Shown here: positions 9,230 through 19,845 of the stretch, piece by piece
How positions within the stretch are numbered: position 1 is the stretch's first letter
Layout of the letters: the number at the start of each line of letters is the position of its first letter
NCBI GenBank assembly: GCA_012295275.1
Contig: CM022675.1
Location: forward strand, 4,568,120 to 4,588,164
Length of the DNA: 20,045 nucleotides
Direction: 5' to 3'
From: Chrysomallon squamiferum
Lineage: Eukaryota; Mollusca; Gastropoda; Neomphalida; Peltospiridae
Notes under the pieces: model-generated
Seen by the model: only the letters and a program-made list of their open reading frames with translations
Database searches by the model: none
What the model was told of the DNA's origin: nothing
Position numbers and translations under genes: made by a program

Positions 9230-9660
9230 CGTCTGTACATTGTGTGTGTTGTGACGTCAGTTAAATAGTCCAAAAGCTATGAATATTTTTATGTTTAATT
9301 TCTTTTGGTGATGTTTCCACACAGTTGCTGTTTTGAGGAAATCTGTAACTTCAAAGATTCGTTTTGAAACGAGATTACGTTTCGAAAATTGTTAACAGAC
9401 TTTACAGAATTTTTTATCAAGTTTTTCTACTACTTTCGGGTGAGAAAACCTTTTATACTGGACAAAGAAATGAAACTAAGATATTTAATTTGTGTTTGGT
9501 CGAGGCTGTTTATATGAAGAAAACTCGTAGACAAAACCTCGTGAACGTAACAAGTACAGTATGAACGATGTTCGTGATACTAGTTCGAAAAACCATACAA
9601 AATGGCCGCTGTTCCAAAGTATTTCAAATCAAATTAAAACATTTTCTTCACATTACAAAG
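8479..9660. other. Intergenic, no gene recognised; (TG)n tract
   Basis: AT-rich spacer with a TG-rich tract at about 9187-9250. Positions 9185-9410 align with 16610-16800 (shared CACACAGTTGC and GTTAA(C/T)AGACTTTACAG). Short open frames are present, but none has a recognisable domain. Confidence 0.55.
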
Positions 9661-9900
9661 TAACACTGGTGCAATAAACACAAAATTAATAATTCAAATT
9701 TTCAATTTATCCATTTTTTATTCAAATAACACTTGAAACAAAGAGTAAATCAATCATTCGAAAGTCAAAATATATCGATTTACCTGATGGTTCATTTCAA
9801 TAGTAGGGAGGTTTACTGTATCACAATAAAGTTAGATTAATATTAAAATGTTAGTATAAAACAGACTTCCAGTACGAAACAGAGAAGAACAACAATAAAA
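9661..9900. repeat. 3'-flank duplication block, copy 2
   Basis: Partner of 1-240, with the same order of phrases and scattered substitutions. It places the left edge of the second duplication unit near 9661, about 1 kb downstream of the gene B tail remnant. Confidence 0.75.
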
Positions 9901-9908
9901 ACAAAAAG

Positions 9909-9910
<2 letters not shown>

Positions 9911-9962
<52 letters not shown>
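9911..9962. repeat. (AAT)n microsatellite
   Basis: About 17 AAT triplets directly beside the dispersed repeat that starts near 9975. Confidence 0.95.
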
Positions 9963-9974
9963 TAACAAAACAAA

Positions 9975-10240
9975 AAAGTAACTGTTAACGTAGATTTTAG
10001 AAAACACTTCCTTCAAGCGACAAATTTTGCATCAGTGCAGATTAATACCAAAACTCTTAGTATAAGGACAGATCTCCCATAACTCAGGAACAAGGTGAAA
10101 AATAAATCGCACTGACAAAAAGAACATTTAGATATTGGGATAAAGTACAAATACAACATATAACGCTGAAAAGAATAATACAAATAATGCAAACAACAAA
10201 AACACTATGAGACACTATTAACATGGGATTTAAAAAAAAA
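9975..10240 (+). repeat. AAT-bounded dispersed repeat, gene B 3' flank copy
   Basis: The unit begins near ACTGTTAACGTAGATTTTAG and contains CAAATTTTGCATCAGTGCAG, TTAATACCAAAACTCTTAG and ATAAATCGCACTGAC. It aligns along its whole length with the reverse complement of 17985-18345. A related start (GAGACACTATTAACATGGG) recurs at 10208 and again at about 10548, so the gene B 3' flank holds several partial copies. It is bounded by (AAT)n on both sides. No coding capacity is seen. Confidence 0.7.
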
Positions 10241-10295
10241 ATAATAATAATAACAACCAAAAAACAAGCTGTTAGAAAACACAGAACTAGGGTTT

Positions 10296-10459
<164 letters not shown>

Positions 10460-10631
10460 TAGGATGAAACACTGCTAATATATAAACACAACAACAACAA
10501 CAACAACAAAAATATTAAAAATAAAAAATAATAAAAGAAACTTTGGTCTGAGACCCTGTCAACATAGGTTTAAAAAACCACTTCCTAGGAGAAACAAATT
10601 TTGCATCAAAATATCGATCGAGTTATCAGTG

Positions 10632-10920
10632 AGATTCTTTTCAATACAAATTTTCCAGAACAATATAAACAGATCAGCTGCTTTTAGAAACGTTGTCAAA
10701 TATTTCGGATTTCCTAGTGGGAATTAGATTGTTAGACGAGGCAGTATGTCTGCACAGACTGGGGAATGGTAAAGCTGACGTAGCAGTATCAAGCGATGTC
10801 GTAGTTTCATCGTCAGGTTGGTTAAGATGGCTGGCTATAAGGTTCTGATGTTGTTGTTGATGTTGCAGGGTTTGTGTCTATGGTGTTGTAGTCTTCATAT
10901 AATTGAGGTGGATGTAGACG
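10632..10920 (-). pseudogene. Decayed C-terminal tail remnant of gene B
   Basis: This stretch aligns with gene A 1532-1850, the last third of the tail. Shared pieces include TTAGACGAGGCAG, CACAGACTGGGG and TCAGGTTGGTTAAGATGG on the plus strand. Several indels scatter the frame, and the counterpart of the gene A stop codon lies near 10632. It follows the new stop at 10921 and is probably transcribed as 3' UTR if gene B is expressed at all. The lost part includes the homologs of gene A's two YNHL motifs and the YFVL motif. Confidence 0.75.
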
Positions 10921-11938
10921 TTAGATAGTTGTCTTTTCTTTGCTTGTGCTGTCGTAGGCGCTGTCTTTGTCGAAACCAAGCTGGCTGTAGACATGAGACG
11001 TAGTTGTTACCTTTTCCTTATCGTAGCTGTCATAGTCACCGTTGTCGCCCCCAGCAAGGTTGTTGTAGATGTTAGATGTTCCAGTTGTTGTATTTGTTGT
11101 GTCTATGTTGTTGTAGTCTCCGACATGGCTGCCTGAGAGATGATTGTCCACTTCAGACGTTGTAGTAGTAGCTGTCTTGATATCCACTGTGTCGTAGTCT
11201 CCAGTATATCTGTTAATGGAAAGTGCTTTAACATCTGCGATGTCGTAGTCGTTATCATTTCTGTTTTCCACGTTGACAGTAACTCTGTTTGGGACGTTGT
11301 AGTAAACACTGTGGTTTCCTTGATTTTCTGATTCACATTTATGATCTGCCGACGTTGATGTCGTTGTTACATCAAAACTCGAATTTGTGTGACCACATTT
11401 GTAAATGTTCAGCACAGCTGATTTCATTGTTTCTTTTGTTAAAATTAATTCTTGATTCTGGTAACTTCTGAGTTTTAAAACAAAATCGACGTGTTCTGAA
11501 AAATGAAGACATTATTTGAATTTAAACTGTGAAATCCTAAGTTAGTTTTAATATACGAGTTTCTTTCGTGACGACTCTGATAACTCAAAGGAAAAACTAT
11601 TTTACATTTCAAATTAAACTGACGTTAACTGAGAAGAATAAAAGTGAAATATGCAGATTCTTTTATTACTTTGATTCATATTTTTTGTTACTTTTACTTT
11701 GTTTCATTCCTGTCTTTCTTTCATTCATATCTTTCTCATTCGTTCATACATTTTTCTTTCTCTTTCTTTTGTCTCAGCATTTCTAACAAACATGATAAAG
11801 AACACATAATATTTTATTTTTCATTCATTCATTCTTTTTTCTTCTCTATCTTTTTTCATATGTCATCCTTTTTCCCCTATGTTTCTGCTTCATGAATTTA
11901 ATAATTTTCTTTAATAATTGATTACAACAAATGTTCAC

Positions 11939-12014
11939 CGTTTAGTCCAAACTACGACGACAGCAGTAACAACCAACACCACTACAACAGCAGCGACAGC
12001 ACCACCAACAGATT
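11939..12014 (-). other. Gene B transmembrane exon
   Basis: Seventy-six nt after the acceptor TTTTAG encode ESVGGAVAAVVVV, then LVVTAVVVVW and a stop-transfer TKR. That is about 21 hydrophobic residues followed by positive charge, as in a type I membrane protein. It enters in phase 1 and leaves in phase 2, and this phase selects the acceptor at 11468 for the tail exon. The more distal AG near 11498 would give a stop in this frame. Gene A must have an equivalent inside its N gap. Confidence 0.75.
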
Positions 12015-12501
12015 CTAAAATAATTATATAATCTAAGAACAATTATCTGTGTAAAGGTTTTTATTTATTATTTTATTTTACTTATTTCTGATATAATTTG
12101 ACTAATTTTAATAGAAAGATGGAGCATTATTTGCCCCTTTTCAAATTAATTTATATAAAACAAAATATTAAAATAATATGCAAAGTATAAATATATATAA
12201 TTTTAATAAGTTTAGCAGAATATATCTACTAAATTAACCCAAAGCTAACAAAATAAAGATAGTAAAGTTTTAAAAAGTTGAAATTCTTGTAAATTAAATA
12301 AGCCCAGACAAAAAATTAATAATAATAAAGTTAATTAATTTAAACAAAGCTAGTATATGAATACTAGTAATAAAATTAATAAAATAAATTGAGTGAATTA
12401 AAAGTAGTAAATAATTCTAGTAAACTAAAACTAGTAAATTAAATTTAGTGAAATAAAATTAGTTAAAACTCTTAAAACAAAATAGTAAAATTAAAACTAA
12501 C

Positions 12502-12651
12502 CTGACTTGTTTGATGGATGTTGTGTCTCAGTGGATTCTTTTGTTGGAATTATCTCCCCTAGTTTAGAAGTAGTTGCTGCTGTTGTTTTCTGGGTCTGTT
12601 TCGCAGGCGTTGTCACTGATGTGGACGTTCTTGCTGGTGCAGTTACATTAT
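12502..12651 (-). other. Gene B Thr-rich stalk exon
   Basis: Fifty codons in phase 1-1, very rich in Thr, Ser, Pro and Lys (for example RTSTSVTTPAKQTQKTTAATT). This is a likely O-glycosylated stalk between the last CTLD and the membrane. The intron after it (12501-12015) holds a degenerate CTAGTAAA-type repeat at about 12340-12480. Confidence 0.75.
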
Positions 12652-12730
12652 CTGTAAATATAAAATATTATCTCGAAAAGATATTACATTTTCTTTCTAT
12701 ATAACCATGTTTGTAAGTCATCTTTTAACT

Positions 12731-12736
12731 TTATTA

Positions 12737-12815
<79 letters not shown>

Positions 12816-12860
12816 GTTATTATTATTATTATTATTGTTATTATTATTATTATTATTACT
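12731..12860. repeat. (ATT)n microsatellite in gene B intron 5
   Basis: About 125 bp of ATT triplets with a few ATC and GTT interruptions, between the stalk exon and exon 5. Confidence 0.95.
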
Positions 12861-12957
12861 TTATATTGTAGACAGCTAATACTGAAACTGAACTGTTATT
12901 TTATGCCATGCAGAAAACTTAACAATATTTGCACAAACACACATACACACATACACA

Positions 12958-13084
<127 letters not shown>

Positions 13085-13435
13085 TATGTGTGTGTATATG
13101 TGTGAGTGTATGTGTTGTATCTCTATACTCACACTTCTGACAAATAGTCTGAAATTTTGTCTGTGGAGGATAATAATCATAATCATCACTATCAACGGAC
13201 CAAACCAGACTTTCAAGAAACTTCGTATTGTCAGAAATCTGTTTGAAGTACGACACTTCTTTACCTGAAAAAAAAATAAAATAAAAAATTTAAAAATAAG
13301 AAAAATAATAGAAATAATCTAATAAATGAATAGAATAAAACAAAGCTTGAATATATATATATAGATGTATAAATATAGTCAGATAAATGCATAAACAAAG
13401 CAGATAGATAGATAAGAAGTTTGTAAATATGTAAA

Positions 13436-13481
13436 TAAATAAAATAAAATAAAATAAAATAAAATAAAATAAAATAAAATA
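13436..13481. repeat. (AAAAT)n microsatellite in gene B intron 4
   Basis: Nine or so AAAAT units in the short intron between exons 4 and 5, close to the exon 4 donor at 13537. Confidence 0.95.
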
Positions 13482-13537
13482 TATAAATAAATAAGTAATT
13501 ATTTCCAACGACACTAAATAAAAATAAAAAAATGTAC

Positions 13538-13691
13538 CGTTAATCCACCTCCATTTAACTTCTCTGTGAAGTGCAATCCAGTATGATCGCTTCTGTCTTT
13601 CTGGTGTTGTTAAAAGTTCTTTCATAGCTGAGAGTGTAGTTGACTTCACAGGACTTGCTGTGTCAGAGATTTTACAGTAACACTGCTTTCC
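13538..13691 (-). other. Gene B exon 4: fused WSC/CTLD exon
   Basis: The first 11 codons (GKQCYCKISDT) match the start of gene A exon 4 (GRRCFCKITDS). From about codon 14 the sequence matches the end of gene A exon 6: TLSAMKELL against TLSSLTTLL, and REVKWRWING against RQVEWRWING. Gene A places about 0.95 kb between these two points, covering half of exon 4, exon 5 and part of exon 6. The exon enters in phase 0 (like gene A exon 4) and leaves in phase 1 (like exon 6). A deletion that joined two exons in frame is the simplest explanation. Confidence 0.65.
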
Positions 13692-14305
13692 CTACAAAAC
13701 ACGAAATAAATAACAATAACAACAAAAAATTACCAAGAAAAATATGCAAATCAATTTATGGATGTTGTAGTAATATGAACACAGCAATAACAACATCAAC
13801 AACACCAACAATAATAATTATAATAATAAAAAGAAGCATATTGGTAGTAGTAGTTGTAGAAGTGGTAATAGTAGTAGTAGAAAAAGATGAAGCAGTAGTT
13901 GCCGCAGTGACAGTTTAATAGTAGAAGTACACCTGTCTGTGTGCCCAGTTTGTCTGTGTGTGATTCAGGTAACATAAAACAAGGATATATTTAACACTTT
14001 TTCTTTTAAATTCAGTGTTTATGAACAGAAGAATTTGCTAATCTGTAAATCAAAAATAATTATATATTTAACACTTTTTGTTAACATAATTCAGACTTAA
14101 TGAAGAGAAAAAATTACGAACCTGCAAACCAATTTTTCCATTGCTCGGTTTACATTGCTGGAAGCATTTAAAAGCATCATTGTCTTGTATTGAGTATCTA
14201 CTCCTCAAACTCCCAATATCGATATCTCCAACGTACTGGAATAATGTTTCATTGGTCTCTGAAAACAAAAACTAAAACAATAACAACAACAAGAACAACA
14301 ACAGC

Positions 14306-14306
14306 A

Positions 14307-14393
<87 letters not shown>
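14306..14393. repeat. (AAT)n-(AGT)n microsatellite in gene B intron 2
   Basis: About 18 AAT triplets, then about 11 AGT triplets. It accounts for part of the larger intron 2 of gene B (340 nt against 117 nt in gene A). Confidence 0.95.
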
Positions 14394-14394
<1 letters not shown>

Positions 14395-14602
14395 ATAAAA
14401 AATAAACAAAATAAATAAATAAAAAAGAAACAGCCTGTTTATGTATTCATTAATTGTGTTATAATTGTTATAAGTGCGTTTGTTGTTACTGTTGATGTCG
14501 TAGATAATGATCAGTTTATAAAATGAAACTTTCATAAAACATAAAACATTTATTTATGTTCTAACCGACATTTAAATTATTGATAACAGAATACCTACCA
14601 GT

Positions 14603-14605
14603 CTA
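14603..14605 (-). other. In-frame nonsense codon (W96 to stop) in gene B exon 2
   Basis: Gene B reads PWM-TAG-T where gene A reads PWMWT. The change is one transition, TGG to TAG, at 14604. It hits the second Trp of a conserved CTLD core motif and would leave a secreted 95-residue fragment. Confidence 0.85.
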
Positions 14606-15572
14606 CATCCACGGTGTATACGTCTCTAAAGCTCCTACCCAATAGTCTTTGTCTTCTTCCATTACAGAAAAAAGTTTGTTTTTATCTAAATTAGAATGAT
14701 GAACAACGAGTCTGCCTCCTGCCTCCTCACAGCCAGAATACGCTGCCTCCCACCAAGTTTGTTTTTTATCCAGTGTAAAATATTCTTCTAACATTTCTTC
14801 TTGTTTTCTGTCAGACCACGGACCTGTGTTAATTTATTGATATTTATCTTAATTATTTATTTTGCATTATGTTGATGAAATTCTATGTTATGTTAGATAT
14901 ACGTTTATACATTCGTGTTTTACTTATATTGTATAAATTTACACACACTTATTGACACTGTTATGTCTTATACATTTTTAAATAATTACTTAGTTATGCT
15001 TTGCTGTGTTTTAGTCCAGTTACGTCATACTGTAATATGTAATACTGGAACGTTATTATTATTGTTATGTTGAGTTATGCTATATTATTTTATATATAAT
15101 ATTGCTGGTTTTTTTGTTAAAACAAAATACGTTGGCTTATGTTGCATTTATAGTAAATAGTTTATTTTTAAAATATGTTATGTCATAACGTGCTAGTTTA
15201 TGCTGATATGTTAAATGCTATTGCGTATTGTTGTTACCCTATGCAGTTACTTAATATCCAGCATTATCATTATTGTTGTTTGGTGTCCTCGTTATTATTG
15301 TCGTTGTTGATGTTGTTAATGTTGTTACTGTTATTACTGCTACTGTCGTTGATGTTATTATTGTTGTTTTTGTTGTTATTATTATTATTAACTATGATAC
15401 GAGCATTTCATGTTAAACATTTGGGTTATGTCCCCTTGTCTTTGAGATATTTGAAAAGTTTTTGAAGTACAACGTACTGTTAATATAAATAAATAAACAA
15501 CTTACTTAATCTTTCTGCACCTGTAACCTTCTTGTAGATCGTTAATATAATCACTGCAGTTACTAAATTCAT

Positions 15573-15720
15573 TATTTATTTTTGTTTTCTTCTCTTTATT
15601 TGTATTTACGAAAATTCTTACGCGAAATTATAAAACCGAGCTTTGCTGAAACCAACAAGGAAGTAGATACTAATAGAAAGGAAAGACAAAATGTCACGAG
15701 ACTGGGTAATTATAAGTGAT
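15573..15720 (-). promoter_or_regulatory. Conserved 5' flank of gene B
   Basis: Aligns with 6254-6400 upstream of gene A. The minus strand has TTTTATAA near 15626-15635, about 55-60 nt upstream of the ATG, which could be a TATA box that gene A lacks. An ETS-type AAGGAAGT lies at 15657-15664. Status as promoter is inferred. Confidence 0.35.
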
Positions 15721-15789
15721 TCGTTTTACTAATCTAAGTTGTATGAATTTATTACACTAAGTCACTTTATTAATACTGTTTGTATGTAT

Positions 15790-16130
15790 TTATGTGACTC
15801 CATCTTTTTACATACATATATACATGCATAGATACATATACACATACATACATAAATATATTTACTCATTCATTCATACATACAACATACATAAAGCATA
15901 CACATAAAAATACATGCATAAATAGATATACACATTCAAACATACATAATTACATGCATCTGTGCACACATGCACCTAAAAGTACATACATGAATGCATA
16001 TACAAATACATACATTATATGCACACACACCTAGACACATCCACATGCAAACACACAGAAATGTATATCCATAATCATTTTATTTTGACACGACACCTAT
16101 TTCCAATTTATTTCACCCATTCCATTAGTT
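15790..16130. repeat. CATA-rich 5'-flank block, gene B copy
   Basis: Begins with GTGACTCCATCTTTTTACATAC, then CATA repeats, then CACACCTAGACACATCC and CCTATTTCCAATTTATTTCACCC. The same order of phrases recurs at 18480-18860, and the first part also at 6580-6756. It is duplicated, non-coding sequence. Confidence 0.8.
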
Positions 16131-16802
16131 TTATATACTCATATATTCTCAGTTAATATTCATACCTACGTGCACCTTAGTTTCATGTACTCAGCCATTC
16201 CCTGCATATTTTTAGATATACACCTATTTTTAGCTTATTTTCTAATACACGCATTTCCAGCTTCTTTCTACCCACTGGCATTCTCAGCCTATTTTCCTAT
16301 ACACATGTATTCCCAGCCCGTTTGCATAAAAAATATATATTTCTCGCTAATTTCCAGGATGACCACGCAAGGTTAGAGAGAAGGGACAATATTAGATTAA
16401 AGACCAGTAACAACTTCAGTTCTTGGCAATACTTATAAATGGGAAAAGTTTTCCATATTTCTGGTTGAAAAGAAGTAGTAACTTTCTTATTTCTAAAAAA
16501 TAAAAAAAAAAATAAAAAATATTTAATATTACGATTGTAAATTTAAAGCACAGGTTATAGTTGGTTGTTTATAAAAATATCATTATATACATACATACAT
16601 ACAAGTACTCTATTTCTGAGTGTTTGTGTGTGCGTGTGCGTGTTCGTGTGCGTGAGTCTGTGTGTTTGTGGTGATAGTCACAAAACTATGCATTTTTTGG
16701 TGTTTAATTTTTTGGGTACAGTTTTCACACAGTTGCCATTTTCAAGGCGCTTTCCGAAGACAGATTTTCTCAGGAAAATAGTTAATAGACTTTACAGCTA
16801 GG
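16131..16802. other. Gene B upstream spacer, no gene recognised
   Basis: Holds loose repeats related to the 56-bp minisatellite of copy 1 (16140-16350), the block matching 7040-7135 (16340-16440), a TG-rich tract at about 16615-16675, and the block matching 9185-9410 (16610-16800). No domain-bearing frame is seen. Confidence 0.55.
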
Positions 16803-17790
16803 TTTACGTAAATTTTATCGCAAGTTTTAGGCTTATGTGACCAATAATATGACTGTGAAGATTGCAAGTAGCCTTAGAATGAGAATTAATGTTGCGGACT
16901 TGAGTAGGTTTATTACTAGATGCTGAGCTAGGGTTAGGGTTAGGGTTAGGGTTAGGGTTAACATTATCTAAATTTTATTACAAGTGTGATGATTGGCTGA
17001 GAAATAATATGAGTGTCACGATATCAAGTAACCATAGTATAAGAATTAATGTTGCAGACTTGTGTAGGATTAGTTTTAGAAACTGAGCTAGGGTTAGGGT
17101 TAGGGTTAGAATAGGAACTAGGGTTATCTAAATATTTTCACAAGTCTGATGATTGTCTGAGAAATAATATGAGGGTCTCAATTAGAAGTAAACTTAGTAT
17201 CAGAATTAATGCTGCAGACTAATGTATAATTAGAATTAGGAACTCAGCTAGGGTTAGGGTTACCTAAATTTTATTACAAGTGTTATGCTTATCTCACAAA
17301 GTGTTTGTCGAGATAAGAATAAGCCTTACTACAAGAATTAATGTTGCTGACTTGTGTAGGATTACTTTTAGAAACTGAGTTAGGGTTAGGGTTAGGGTTA
17401 GGGTTAGGTTTAGCCTTAGAGCTAGGGTTATGTACATTGTATTCAAAGTTTTATGCTTATGTGACCAATAATATGAGTGTGGAGATTTCAAGTTGCCTTA
17501 GAATGAGAATTAATTTTGCGGACTTGCATATATTTAGTACTAGATGCTGAGCTAGGGTTAGGGTTAGGGTTAGGGTTAGGGTTAGCCATAGACATAGCGT
17601 TTTCTAAATTGTATTATAAGTGAAATGCTTTACGTCAGAAATAATATTAGTGTCACGATAACTAATAGCCTTAGAATAAGAATTAATGTTGTGGACTGGT
17701 GTAGGATTAGTTTTAGAGACTGACCTAGGGTTAGGGTTAGGGTTAGGGTTAGCCATAGAACTAGGGTTTCGTTAATTTTATTACAACTGT
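16803..17790. repeat. Interstitial telomeric satellite, about 6 units with (GGGTTA)n
   Basis: Six units of about 130-175 bp each join a unique part to a short telomeric array. The unique part has AATAATATGAGTGTC, AGAATTAATGTTGC and GACTTGTGTAGGATTA. The GGGTTA arrays begin at 16931 (5 copies), 17091 (3), 17251 (2), 17383 (4), 17555 (5) and 17728 (4). The first and fifth units share GCTTATGTGACCAATAATATG and CTAGATGCTGAGC, while the second and sixth share GTGTCACGATA, which suggests a higher-order period. TTAGGG is the usual metazoan telomere repeat, but no terminal run is present. Confidence 0.9.
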
Positions 17791-17849
17791 TATGCTTATC
17801 TGAGATAACAATTTTCTTTTTCTTAATCGAACCTAAAAGTTGTAATTGA

Positions 17850-17939
17850 TATTCTTATTCTTATTATTATTCTTATTATTATTATTACTATTGTTCTTAT
17901 TATTTTTATTATTATTACTATTACTATTATTATTATTAC

Positions 17940-17979
<40 letters not shown>

Positions 17980-17984
17980 TAACT
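17850..17984. repeat. (ATT)n/(CTT)n microsatellite
   Basis: About 130 bp of ATT and CTT triplets, directly beside the inverted dispersed repeat that starts at 17985. Confidence 0.95.
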
Positions 17985-18345
17985 CTTGTTAACAGTGTCC
18001 AATACCATTGATTTTTATGTATTTTTTCCATTTTTTAACCCATGTCAGAAGTTCTTCATATCACAGCTTTTTAATTTTTATTATTTTATTATTTGTATTG
18101 TTGTTGTTGTTGTTTTAAACTCGACGTTAATTATTTGTCTTATTATTTTTACCTTTACATCTTGTATTTATACTTTTTCCTTACATCTAAATGAACTTTT
18201 CGTCACTGTGATTTATTCTTTACTTTATTTCTATGACATGTGAAATCTGTTCTTATGCTAACATTTTCAGTATTAACCTGCAGTGAAACAAAATTTGTCT
18301 TCTGAACTCCGCGTTAACAATGTCTCAACCAGCTGTTTTTTTCTG
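17985..18345 (-). repeat. Inverted copy of the gene B 3'-flank repeat
   Basis: Its reverse complement follows 9975-10240 step by step: TTGTTAACGCGGAG, CAAATTTTG-TCA(C)TGCAG-TTAATAC, TTAG(C)ATAAG, ATAAATC-CA-TGAC, TTCATTTAGAT, AAGTATAAATACAA and GGACACTGTTAACA. In both places the unit borders an AAT/ATT microsatellite. I estimate about 75% similarity by eye. Confidence 0.7.
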
Positions 18346-18479
18346 TTGTTATTAGTTGTTGTTGTTTGTTTTGTTTGTTTTTCAATTAGTATAACAGAAA
18401 TTCCGAAATCCTAAATTCGATATTGTGATGTGTTACAGTTTTTCGAAAGCCATCAAAAACTTTACTTCATGCACTAACT

Positions 18480-18860
18480 TATTATAAAAATTATATATAT
18501 ATATGTTAATAATATGTGTATGTATTTATATGACTCCGTCTTTTTACATACACTCATAAATACATACAACGATACTACATACATAATGCATACACACAAA
18601 AATACATACATAGATAGATACAAACATACAAACATACCTACATACATACATACATGATGCATACATACACTCACACATAAATATATGCATCTATGCATAC
18701 ATGCATATACAAATATTTATATGAAAGCATATACAAATAAATACATACATATATGCACGCACATATACACACACATACACCTAGAAACACAGAACTGTAT
18801 ATCATACTCGTTTTATTTTGTTCACAAAACCTATTTCAAATTTATTTCACCCTTTTTGTA
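18480..18860. repeat. Third partial 5'-flank block (CATA-rich)
   Basis: Contains ATGACTCCGTCTTTTTACATAC, CATA repeats, CACCTAGAAACACAGAACTG and CCTATTTCAAATTTATTTCACCC, in the same order as 15790-16130. It shows that the duplicated region continues beyond gene B, but no third receptor gene is visible here. Confidence 0.75.
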
Positions 18861-19399
18861 AATTCTTTATTATTTTTTTTTACTTTATTGGCAATGGTAC
18901 AGTTTACAAAACATGATTTACAAAATATAAATACAAGGAAGAAAAACAAAAACTACTCACAGCAAGTATTTACAAAAACACATGGGGTATTTCACAACAG
19001 AGCTCCTTTTTTACCTGATTGATATATCTGCATGGCTATATTAAATATCTATTTTTACAGATACATATGAAAAACAGCTGATTAAACCAACTTTAGTAAA
19101 AAAAAGGAGAAAACTATGACAACGAGTACGTATTCAATGGCTTCAAGTACCGCATAAAAGAGGCACGACTTTTTAATATGATCGTCCCCTTGCAAATTTA
19201 TTTGTGATATTATTTTTTCTATCATATAATAATGTTTTACCATGGCTAGAAGACGAGTGTTACCTACACATATATATATATATATATATATGTATGTATT
19301 GTTCTGTTATTAAAATTAAATAATTAAGAATTTGTTGTCCTGTTTGCAAACTAAATATTATCTTTCTATCGTTTATAATTGTACGTTTTTTTAATTTTA
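18861..19399. other. AT-rich spacer, no gene recognised
   Basis: Unique-looking AT-rich sequence with an (AT)n tract at 19269-19290. One 89-codon plus-strand frame (18753-19022) runs out of the CATA repeat and carries no domain. I see nothing functional. Confidence 0.5.
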
Positions 19400-19845
19400 A
19401 ATGAACTTTGTCTATTTACTTAGTTATATCCTGTAATATTATCAGTGAATCTTCTTGATTTTAAACATAAAACGTGTTTGTATTTAATTTATAGGTCAGT
19501 GTACATTAAGCAACACTGTTTACATTAGTTTAATTATGTATAATGTTCTCCTCAAATTCACGTGGGGTTGTCACAAATAGAAATAAAATCTGTCAGGTTT
19601 ACACTGTTTATTTTATTTCATAATTATTTGCTGTCTCTAGTCAAACATACAGTTTAACAGTTAGGATGTGTGTAAGTGTAACTGCTTTGGCTCGAAGTGA
19701 TCTCGAGAATATCGCGAGTTTTACCGATCATTAGAATGCGCAGCGCAGTCTTAAAATAGCGCAGATCGACAAATAGCGGAGAAAACACGCGATTACATAA
19801 TGACGTTGTCACACACGTCGTCAAACTCTCTCCTATCTCTTACAG
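19400..19845. repeat. Duplicated upstream block, copy 2
   Basis: Partner of 7870-8330. It follows a CATA-rich 5'-flank block here too, as in copy 1, so the order CATA block then this block is kept. The identical 93-bp core is at 19691-19783. Confidence 0.8.
19691..19783. promoter_or_regulatory. 93-bp perfectly conserved element, copy 2
   Basis: Identical to 8184-8276. It is about 4.1 kb upstream of the gene B start codon, against 1.9 kb for copy 1 and gene A. It may instead belong to the next duplication unit. Function is unproven. Confidence 0.45.

Noticed and set aside
11644-11895. 83-codon Phe/Ser/His-rich plus-strand frame
   Set aside because: It overlaps pyrimidine-rich intron 7 of gene B with TCATTCATTC repeats. 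It is low complexity.
16803-17790. A true chromosome end
   Set aside because: Arrays have only 2-5 TTAGGG copies each and are followed by more than 2 kb of ordinary and duplicated sequence, so they are interstitial.
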